Positions 33,301-45,300 of a stretch of DNA of 64,000 nucleotides are shown here, one piece after another. The stretch is from Trichoplusia ni (Eukaryota; Arthropoda; Insecta; Lepidoptera; Noctuidae). The DNA is taken from the NCBI RefSeq assembly GCF_003590095.1, contig NC_039480.1:18577328-18641327 (forward strand), given 5' to 3'. Below the pieces are notes generated by a model. The model searched no databases and had not been told where the DNA came from. It worked only from the letters and a program-made list of their open reading frames with translations. The stretch's first letter is position 1, and each line of letters starts with the position of its first letter. Position numbers and translations under genes: made by a program.

Positions 33301-36300
33301 CATTTTTTTTAATGAAATTATGTTGAATGTTGGTTTTCGTTTATTTCTGTTAATTAAAGACTAAATCACGTAACATTTAATATTTTTTTACGTTATCTAA
33401 GTTTTAATATCGATGTAATTAAAGTGACAATTCTTATGCGACTATTAACAGGTTTGCGTTAAACGTTTAACGCGACTATGGGGGGGGGGGAAGGGGGTTA
33501 TGAAAGTACTTTCTACCTTAACCTACTTCTGAAAAAATTAGGTTATTCATTTCGACCTGTATATTATGTAAAATATTTTCTTAACTTTAATCTAAGTACA
33601 ACCAAATTCCATAGCCTTATAATTAAATAATCTTATAATTATAAATATTGATCTATCTAGTCTATGCCGTTGTGTTAAGTCTACCGTGTCTATGGTTTGG
33701 TATTGTTAAGCTTCGGTTTTGGTCTGTCGCCTAAAGACGCTCGTCTATAATACGATAGTGTTTGATATGAATACTTTTTATATATATTGTGATGTTGCAT
33801 AGATTATTTAACTGTTTGTATGTTTGAGTGTAATTTGGGTTTGAATTCGTTTTGTGAAGGGATGGTTAATTTTATTGTTTGAATGATGGGCCTTAAATGG
33901 TTTTTGTTGTAAATTAATAAGTATATTATGTGTTTTCATACGTATATTAGTATAAGTTTGTAAATTACAAATACTTGCTTTTTTATTATAATTTAATCAG
34001 TTATCTTTCTCATCTGGTCCCTTTCCTGGTGTTTTAAAAATATATGATCGCATATTATTATTATTATTATATTTACCTTAGTTAGACAGGTAGTTAGACT
34101 TTCAAGATTCTGACTACCTGTTACGACTGTCAAAGATGTAGGAATAACAGCCGGGACCCACAATTTAACGTGCCTTCCGAAATACAGAGGATTTCGTTAT
34201 GACATAGATGGTCACCGATCCGCGGATCGACCTTATCAAGTGTAGCTTAATTTGCTCTCAATCAACTCGCTTTTTTTTCAGTGCCTTTTAATAATTTAAC
34301 TTTACTCTAAACATATTAAACCTAAAACGAGATCGAATACTAGATTAATTACTCATTCATCACCTAATAAACGGATTTAAACCTAAGTTAACTATTTTGT
34401 CCTACTATACCTTAATCTGTGCAGCATCATAACGTTTTTTAACTGTAAACGTTAGCATAACGATCACGCGCTTGGTTTGTTTATAGTATAGTATTTAACT
34501 GTCGGTGTTAAGCACACGCCTTAGAATGGGTTTAAACTTAACGCCATTTAACTATCACGTTTAACTGAGGACGAAATGGATTCTAGCTTTAAAATAGATA
34601 TTGTTATAAACTCCTAAAAATGTTTTTTTTTTTATTTTGATAAGTCATTTTAATCTTTAATATGTTTTATATTAGAATTGTGGCATCGATTGCTCATCCA
34701 CTATGAATGTAAATCGTTTTATTGTTCCGTCGCTAATACAAACCATAAAGCTAGTTTAGCACGAGATTTTCAGTCATCAAATTTTGTTTATTGTTTCAAA
34801 AACCTCTTCACCTATTAAGGATTTTAATCCTTGTATCGCTAAGGCTTATCAATATTCAAGTCACCCACACACCCAGACTCAGGACAAGCATTCGTGGATC
34901 ACACAAATGCTTGTCCTACGCGGGGATCGAAGCCTCGACACGACGCGTGCAATGAGTTTGGCGTCGTGACCTAAACCACTTTGCTATCCGTCCAGTCATT
35001 TTTAATATACCGGGAATTATATTCAATTCTATTCTGTCATATTGACATTTGACAGCTCACAATCCATGTCTACCCTCAGTAATCGTGTTCGTTTGGCGTC
35101 TCGTCACCTACGTCCCACGATCAACGTAATGCACATATGCATGCCCAGATGGTTATGTGTTAAGCACAGACCTCGGAGAAGTATAGACAGTACATACGAA
35201 AAAAGAAGAAGGGAAAAAATACTTGTTGATTTTAATAGCGCCAAAATTTTACATCATCAGCCTATTCTTTTCCCTACTATGTTGGGGTCGGTTTCCAGTC
35301 TAACAGGATTCAGCTCAGTACCATTATTTTACAAGGAGCGACTGCCTATCTGACCTCCTCAACACAGTTAGTTGGCAACATGAGAGCCCATAGTAAGACT
35401 TATTTCGTTGTATAAGAAGTCTGAAACGAAATAAATCGATTTGTGGATCAAATGCTCTAAATGGTGTTGCTTATCAAAGATAATATATTACTATGTAATA
35501 AAGCAACGTAAAGTTTTTGTAAATTTTACAAAATATTTTGAATGAACCTATCCATCAGAGGTAAACATTGAATAATGCAACAGATTAGTTTTTCAAACAA
35601 ATTTACCTTTTTTTTTCAAATAAACCGTTTTGCAGGCTATTTTAAAACGTTTTAGTAATTACTCTAGTTGCTTCTCAAAGCAGGTAATAAAAAAAACGTT
35701 GAAATTTCGAGTTGTCCTGTCTATATTTTCCCGTGGTCTGTGGTGTTAAGATGCTGACGGTTGGACGCATTGTCGCTTAGTATCCTTGTGCCGCGTAGTT
35801 CTAACTTAGTCTTCGGTTTCTCTGTGATATAAGGTTAAATATTTGTACCAGACGATTTTTCGACTCTATATGTTCATATGAATAAGTCTCATTTTTTATT
35901 GCAGTAAGCTTCACTTATCTTGAATGTACTTTTTTAATATGAAGCACATATTTTTTATACGTTTTGTACCTTATTCTCATAATAATAAATAAAAAAACGT
36001 ATTTAAATATAGTGATTTCCCTTAATTAGCACAATTTTACTTATTAATACATAGTTTAACTATTCTTGCTATTTGTATATTTTAAAACTATTTAAAATCT
36101 ATAATTTAGTTTACTTACTCAATTAATACCCAACTTTCATTATAAAGGTTATATTTTCTCAATTTAAACCTATGTGCTTAATATTTCTTAAAAATAGTTT
36201 TACTCCTTGACTGTTACAAAAATGTTGTGCCTTTATATTTTTCTCAATAAGTGGGTAGTCGAAACACCGTCTGAGCGCTTTGGCGCGGGGAGCTACTAAT

Positions 36301-39300
36301 ATGGGTTTTCAATGGTCTATCATCGACTGATTATTGAAGTTTTTATAATAGCTATAGTAGGCATGAAATTATATTCATGTGACGTCATTTTGATGATATA
36401 ATTCTAATTTTATTGATGAAGTTAAAATGTGAAGCTTATTTTGTCTTTGGTGTGACCTAAACATGTTGTTTGGGACTATAAATGTGTATAGTAATTCTGT
36501 TTAATATCAAATTACTTTTTATGATAAATTAAACTTGTTTTATCTTTAGTAGTTTTTTTTTAAAACTACTGATGTTTTGTAGTCTAACAAATTTATAAGA
36601 ATGACATACAAATCTTTTACATCTTCTCCTTAACGTATAGGAAACTAGATTTTCAATAAAAGTGGACAATTTTTGTGATCAAACTACTTCTATTTTATCT
36701 CCAAACAAATAAGAATGAACGAATCATACAATTATGTATCTCTTTTCCTTAATGTATAAGCAATTAGATTTTCAGCAAAAAAAATCATTATAAAACTTAA
36801 TTCGAAACAAAGTAAGCTTTAAACATGTCCCCCAGATTTATTTAAACAACAAAAACTCGTCAAACGTACGTCCATGAATAATTTCATATGCCTTCATAAG
36901 CTCAGATTAGTATAATGTGTATGGCAATGCCAGCTATGAGCACAAGACCTGTCAAGTTGAGAACAGACGTTGTTTCAGCAGAACGAGCGTTTAAAATTAA
37001 CTTTAAAGAGCTAACATTGGCAATATTGGATAAGTTTTCGTTTTAAGTTGAAGAAATGTATGAAGACAATTGCTTTATATATTATACTAGCTGTTGCCCG
37101 CGACTTCGTCCCCGTGGGTAGAAGATATAAGTTATGATTTATACCAGCCCTGTTTTTTTTTTACATTTTCCATTGTATCACGCAGTGTGGTGGTTTATAG
37201 CCATTCTCGAAAGCCTTCCTCGATGAATGGTCTATTCAACACAAAAAGATTTTTTCAATTCGAACCAGTAGTTCCTGAGATTAGCGCGTTCAAACAAACA
37301 AACAAACTCTTCAGCTTTATATATTAGTATATAGATTAATTTGGCTATAGTTTGGTCCACAAGGTGAATCTTTCTTTAAGCAATATGCCTACAACTCTCT
37401 CATTCTCTACTATAATTCTAAAAAAGCAACTGATCCTCATAAATTGCCAGTGTAAGCGAATTAATTATCCAGTGTAAGATTCTCGCTTGTTTTGTCCTGC
37501 AGCGATGTCTGCCCTCGACCTTACTTGTTACGATCAGCTTGGACGACTGAACATGTAACACTGTATCATTATATTTATTTTAATACTTATTAATGTTACT
37601 AAAGTGCTGTAGATTAATTATAGATGTGTTTCTGTACTGTCTTTTCGACTTTTTGCATTTGAAATTTACAGAGCAAGTTATAGATTTGACGTTTTAATAT
37701 ATTTTGAAGTAGTTTTATATACACGGTGATGTTTTAGACGTCTTACAAAAGCAGCCCAGTTCGTGTATCCGACGTAAAATACCCCTCGGCGCGATTTTTT
37801 TTTTATCATCAACTAAGATAATAAGTACGAAGAAAATTAAACAAGAGAAATTTGAAATATACTCTTAAAAATGATAAAAACGCCGCCGCCCGCGCCCCTC
37901 ACCATTGTTACAAGGCTCGAACCGCGATCGCAACAGAGCTGTGTTTCCAAAAAACTTCGAATTGCATCATAATATTGAATAAAAATTACATTTTAAATTT
38001 ATTCAAATCTCATAAATACCTAATTGTTTTTATCATGAATGTGTTCTAGTCATTGGATACATGGACTGGGCTGCTTTTGTAAGACGACTAAAAAATCACG
38101 GTGTATAAATTTCACACAATACTATAAAATTTTGAAACAGCTTTTACAGGCTCATATTGGACAGGTAAACCATAGTTTTAGATTAAGATTCCAATTAATT
38201 TATACCTTTCTTTGGTGTAAATGATTTTATTAATTCAAATAATGGTACAAGTGTTTATTGTTAAAGTCTTATCGTTGCTATTGTTCTATTTTAACGACAA
38301 TTCAAATTAAAAATGACACTATTCAGTGAAATTAACCTCTTTTAGAGAATTTTCTCACATATTCTTGGTATGCATCGGGAAAGCTTATCCTAAATGTTAA
38401 GCGCACCAATATTCGGAGTATATTGTAACTTAAGAAGTGAATAACAATGTATTTGATCTTAACATTTTGAAACACTAGTTTCTTTAACGTAGGCACGTCA
38501 ATACTTCCCGTGATCGTTGCTTGATGAATAGCAATACATTACGACGCGCCGGTCAGTTCAGGGATAGTCAGTAAGAGTCTGACACTACCCCTTCCCTCCC
38601 CCGAGGAGGTGGGTGTCCATGAGGATTGCCCCGAAATACCAAAAACGGATGACTGGTGGTAAAAAGTAAAAGTCTAAACTTAGGAGAGAATTTGACGTGA
38701 CGATTTTGCTAAATATGTGCAAAGAAATGACGTTACGCGAAAGTTTCATTCATTCCGTATTGTTTAATTAAACACACGACGGATATTTCTAAAAAAAAAA
38801 TCAACGTGAATACATCTACAAATTGTCAATAAAGAATTTCGCAAAAGAAATGCTGTTATTCACTTCATCAGTTGCAAAACAACCCTAATTACGGTATTTT
38901 ACATATTATGACCGGACTTCTAAAATGTCTTTTATGTTTTTCATTATTTCCCGATGTAATGCCGACTTCGTTTAGTTTCGATATTTCTAGAAGGCTTTTC
39001 TGCCAATATAGTTTTTACAAGAATATATTTTTCTTCGTTCAATAAAATCCTCGTTGTTATGAAATTTTTAATTTGGACTGTCGTTTGTGATTCAATCTAG
39101 CTATGTTAAGGTGGCGGTGCATTTGAGCCAGTGTGACTTACAATACAATAGATCCACAGCGCTTGGTGAGCGGGAATGTGGGTTATAGTGATAACGTTTT
39201 TGAAAAATTATAATAACAAATGTTTTTGTATGCTCAGGTTGTTGTTTTGGAACTAGATTTTTGTAGAGTATGTTCTTTGATCAGGCTTTTTTAAAGACAT

Positions 39301-42300
39301 ATAACAAATCAAAAAATGTTCGTTAAGTGAATGTTATTTTCTTTATGTGATGGGCTGTCAATATTATAATTTTTGAGTTATTTTTCTTTGGACACATGAT
39401 GGTGATATCAAATACATATATTTGTTACGAGATAAGTTTTAATGGTTACTTTAAAATCATTATTTCATTTTCCTTTTTGCTAAATGACTCCTAAAACGAT
39501 CAACGAATTTAATTTGTGTCTCGGGAGGTTTCATAAACATTCAAGTCACATGCACAAAGACAGCCAGACTCAGGACAAACATTCGTGGATCACACAAACG
39601 CTTGTTCTAAGCCGGATCGAACCCGCAGTATGTTTCGATCGTGGAGACTCCAATCACTTAACTATCGCACTTTGACTACCTATTTTAGAAGAATAATTAA
39701 CTGAGCAACATAAAATTTTTCAAAATACGTTGCCACTATACCTCACCCGCGCCGAACAAACTCTTGTCAATGTAATACTCATTTCACGAACTATTTGTGA
39801 CACACAACGGCGCCGTAACAGCATTGTTTGACACGGGTGTAGCCGTGTATGCTACGGAATACACGCTTTTAATACTCCCACACAGATTTTTGTTATGTTA
39901 TATATACAGGGTGTCCCAAAACTCAACGATAATCTGAGACCGGATGAAAGGCCAAGTGATAACAGATCAGGGAAAAAAGCCATATCACTCAGTTAAGCGA
40001 TAAGAGATATTTTTCGAAATAAAAAAAATCACAGCGATATTGTTAAATTGGTGATCACAGGACCTAAAAATGCGACGAGGGTTGTCGAATTTCAACTTTT
40101 TAAATGCCTCTTATAGCTGAACTGAGTGATGGATTTATTTCTCCCTGATCTGTTATCACTTGGCCTTTCATCCGGTCTCACATTATCGTTGAGCTTTGGG
40201 ACACCCTGTATAACATTTATTTTATATGTCCTGTTATAGTGTTAAATTGACGCTGTGATAGATGGTTCTATTAAACAAAGTTCCAGAGTATTTTTTTTTC
40301 TGTTATATAACATTTTTTTTTCATGTTATATATATGTGTGGGGGCATTATAATAACAAAGCTATGTTCACGTGATATTGTAACACGGGTTGCGGTAGACA
40401 GATGTTTATGTTTTTGTTAATTATTAATGTTGTTTTTAAGTCGTGTCTCTTTGTGTTTTCTGTACACTACACAAAAACATAACACTTTGTACAATTGATT
40501 GTTTATTTTTCAGAAAATGTTTCAGTTGAACTACATTTATAAGTTGTGCTTAGGCGAATTTGTACTACGGTATTTTTTTAATCGGTTTTGTTATTTTCTT
40601 GTGATGATATTACTACAAAGATTATATTTAAAGCTATCCGGGCCTCTTGTACATTTACCTATATGCGATTGCGAAAATACGATATTAAGGCTGTTTAGCT
40701 CGTTGTGCCTAACTTAGATTTTGTTCTTGTTGTGGCTGGAGGCTCGTCAAATCTCACCAAAAACTCTGCCCAAGAGAACAAATTCCAACAATTAGTCGTT
40801 TATAAAAAGAAAACACTTATAAATGTAGTCACACTGTCATTAAAAACTTAAATAAAACATTGTTTTTGTGTATAACAAAACACAAGGACACACCTCGCTA
40901 CACCCGTGCGTGTCGGCTCAGCATGCACACAGCTCATTTTTGTTGTAAATACAAGGTATAGTGCATAATTAGAGTACCTTGCTGAAGGTACTAATAGCCG
41001 GTCTTCGGCGACCCTCCCAAATATTTTTTTTGTCGACTAACCCCCAAGTCACGTTATCGCATGTTATTTTCCTCACTGTTACGATACCTTTGTGGATGTG
41101 CCGTGTTTTTTTTTCGTGTTATTTTTGGAGGGTTGAGCCTGTGTGGCTGTTGAGGGTTGATTTGTTACGTATTGAGCAAGTTTTGTTACTATTTTTGTGT
41201 TTTAAATTATAGGGTTTAGATCGGGCGCAGTTGTACCTTTTTTACCCTCTTGAATCAATGTTGTTTTTTGTTTGTTATGTATAACAGTCAGCTTTTTTTT
41301 TTTAATAATTGCAATGAAAATGAATGAATACCGAATATTGTTGATTTTGAGATATATGCTTTTAATATGTTCCTCAAATTCAAGGCGCGACATAGCTTGA
41401 AGAAAGTTTTCATTTAAATATAACACCTAACTTCTGTAAGCTGTTCAATTAATTCCGTTGTCAAATCGACCGAGCACAACTGTTCAAAGACTCACAACGT
41501 TTGAAATCAAATTAATTAATTTTGAATCTCGATCAGTCTTTCAGAATTTGGTCGCGGGGGAAACGATGAAGGGATATTTCAATCACGCAAAGATTTGCTT
41601 AATACGTACCATTATTTAATCGTTCAACACACGAAGGTCGAAACCAACGGTTTTGCAACACTTTATTTAAGATTTAATGCCCGCTAGCAACTCAGCTTTC
41701 GTACTGTAGACAGATTAAAAAGAATATTTGGCTGGTCGCTTATAATTAGAACTTCAACCTCAGACAAGTGACATTATGATCGTTTAGGATGAAGATACAC
41801 TCAAATGTGTAACGGTTTTGTATCCTTCAGTCATATGATTTATGCTTGGTTTAAATCTGATGGATAATTCATTGAAAAATTGAATAGATAAATATAGTAA
41901 AAGTTGATGAGAAACTTATCTTAAAGTTTCTAGCTTGTTTAATATACCCGTCCAGGCAAATGAAATAAATTAAAACTTTGGGAGTCGTATTAATATCATA
42001 TCAGATTTATAAAGTTTTGTTTTTAAACGACTCCCGCTCTAAAGAATTTAATCCTTGTATCACGGGGAGTTCAACAAATATTCAAGTCACATGCATAAAG
42101 ACACCCAAACTCAGGACAAGCATTCGTGGGTCACACAAATGCTTGTCCTAGCCGCGACATTTTGCGCTAATTGAGTTTGGTGTGGTGACCTCAACCGATC
42201 TGTTATCCGTCCAGTCAACCTTACTATATAACGACTGTGATCGGATTAATTCAAAAGCTTATAGCAAATTATTAATATTAGTCATCATCGGCCTAGCGTT

Positions 42301-45300
42301 TTCCCAACTACGTTGGGGTCGGCTACCAGTCCAACCGGTTTCAGCTAAGTACCAGTGTTTTACAAGGAGCGACTGCCTATCTGACCTCCTCAACCCAGTT
42401 ACCTGGGAAACACGATACCTCTTAGTTAGACTGGATGTCAGACTTTCAAGCTTCTGATTACCTTGTAACGACTGTCAAAGACGTAGGAATAACAGCCGGG
42501 ACCCACAATTTAACGTGCCTTCCGAAACACGGAGGAACTCGTTATGACAAAGATGGTCACCCATCTACGGACCAACCGGTTATAGCTTAGCCACGAGCTC
42601 CTCTTTTTAATATTTTAGTCTATTAACGAATAATACATTTGAGTGATTTCATTCGATTCAAACGATATTGGTAATGTAACTTGTCTCAGGTCGTTTGGCT
42701 GTTTTTCAAATATGCTCTTTATATGTGAACAATTAACACTCATATTGCCGTTCCCGTGGTCACCTACACTCGGCCATAAGATTTTCTCTCGTTCTCTTAT
42801 GATATTTATGTATTTTTTTCCGTGTTATGTTTGTTATGTTTCTATTTTTTTTTCGTCGATTATCTATCTATGTATTTTTCTCATTATAGATGATTAAAAA
42901 TAGATTCTTTGCCCACTGTAGCGTAGTATTCCCTATATATCACTTTATATACGATATTTTTTTGAGTTTTTGTTTTTGATGAAATTATTTTTTTATATAT
43001 TTATAAAATGTGAATAGCAACTCTGGCACAATTTTTATACAATCTCATAGATAAAGACACGTGTGATAGTATATGTATTTATTTTCATGTCATGTAATCG
43101 ATAGGACGAGTAGAGAACCTTTATGCTTAAATTATACTGACCGGCTGTTGTATGTTACCCCCTGGTACCTTGGGCTCCTCTTTATTTCTTAAAAAAACAC
43201 CTCCATCCGGTAAAAAAACCGTCCCTCCGGCAGAAAACCCGTTCGCCCGGTTTTTTCGCCGGACATCCGGTATACAAACCGATTCGGAAACTGGACGCCC
43301 GTTTTTTTTCCCGGATGCGAGGGTGATCGATCGAATGTAACACGATTACGACTAATCTTGACCGCTATCACTAAATCACTTGCTATGGATATATTTTTTA
43401 TTTATTTGTATCTGTCATGACGCTTACGTTATTGTTATTTTGTTTCCTTATTGAATGCTTACCTAAATTCATGTAAATGTTAATGTTTTTCGTCGTGTTA
43501 CATTTGATCTTTTTTCAGTTTTTTTTTTGTTCTGTTATATTGTCGGCGGATTACGTGTCGGGCGGGCTGGCGCAGTGTGATTTTTTTTTCTTGTTATGTT
43601 TATTTTTTTAGCTTTTTAGGGAGGTTTTAATTTGAAGAGATTGAGATGATTTTTTTGTATTAAATTATGATAGATTCTTTATCTTTCTTTTAAAGAGATT
43701 ATTTTCAATAGTGACGCATTTCTTGCTATTTTAGCCATTGTATCTAAACTTTAGTCACTCAATCTTTAAATAACCTTTAATTGGCCAGTCTTGTCGTGGA
43801 CTCACTATACTTGCTTTTCTACTAGATACCATTCTATCTTCGTCACTTTCGCTTGACCGCTATGCCTCTTTTATTTACTTCCTTTTTATCCGTATAAATA
43901 TTTTAATCAGAAAGTCGAGAATTTCTTCATCTACTTTTCTTTTCCCAATCTGTATTTTCTCTCAATCTCTAGCCAAAATCTCTTAATCTTCAGTCTTACT
44001 CTTCAGCTAAAGTATCCCCTTATTTCTTCTCTTACCGACGCCTCTTTTTTGTCATCCTTTAAGCTAAAAAATCTCAACTATTTCTGCTAACGTTTCCCCA
44101 TTTTTAGTCCACACTTACGGCAACGTATATATCTTCACACAATTCTCTAGCTGTCATACCTGACCCCTCTGCGCCAGCCCCCCCGCCGTACCCTCCCTCC
44201 CACCTGCCTCCGCTAACGAGTTCCCGCTTCAGATGGGCGGCGTGTACGCGGGCCTGCAGTACCACGGGAGCTTCGCACCGCCGCCTCCGCCTCGAGGGCC
44301 CTTCGCGTCGCCGCCACACCCTCACACACACTATATCGCGAATACGCAGGTTTGTATCAACAGTTCAGACATGGCGTTCTCGAACCGCGCGTTTTCGAAT
44401 CGCGCTGTTTGAAACCGCAAAATTGTGATGCTATTTAGACACCGGCGGATTTTATGCGATTTTGTTCAAGGATAATGTTAGTTTGAAAATGGCGGTCGAC
44501 TCAATAGTAAAAGAAACGTGCGGTAACCGGTTATGTCTGAACAATTGCTTAAAAACTCATACAAATAAGACTCGCGCAATTTCATTGCAATTCTGAATTT
44601 GCGCGGTTCCCACCGTGTCTGAACTAGCCCTAAAAGCTATTAAGACGATTCCCGCATTCAAAATAGAATCCTCATATCGCGAGGGGTTTAAGAAAAATTC
44701 AAAAGTCACATGGATTTTGTAGATCACGTCTTGTGGTTATTGGCCTTTGCTGCTACTTCGGAGGACGTGGGTTCGATTCCCACGCAAGACAAATGTTTGT
44801 GAGATGAGCACGATCGTTTTGTCCTGTTTCTAGGTGTATGAATATATATCTTTTGTCTAGTACTCATAATACAAGCTTTACTTAGTTTGAGACTAGATGG
44901 CGTTGTGTGAATGTTGTGTGAAATTATATTTTAATTATTTTATGTGTGTCCAGCGTGCGGAGGGCGGGCGGCTGGAGATGGTGGGCGGCGGTGAGGGCAC
45001 GCTGTCGCCGCTGCAGCCCGCCGCCGACCTCCACCACGCGCCGCTACTGCTCGCTACAGAGGTAACATACAATAGATAACAATACTTAAAATGCACAAAA
45101 AATACACGGTGATTTTTTAGTCGTATGACAAAAGTAGTTCATGTATCCGACGTAAAATACCCCTAGGTGCGATTATTATTTTTTTATCATCAACTAAGAT
45201 AATAAGTACGAAGAAAAATTAAACAAGAGAAATCTGAAATATACTCTTAAAAATTATAAAAATGCCGCCGCCCGCGCCCCTCACCATTGTTACAAGGCTT

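Noticed and set aside
37440..37560. Possible exon around CCTGCAGCGATGTCTGCCCT
   Set aside because: A good acceptor-like start but no GT donor in a sensible frame and no similarity to the ligase.
43152..43371. Overlapping + and - frames of about 60 codons
   Set aside because: Both arise from the CCGG palindrome array; similar product on both strands is an artefact of the symmetry.
44104..44331. 75-codon minus-strand frame
   Set aside because: Antisense of exon 44233-44349.
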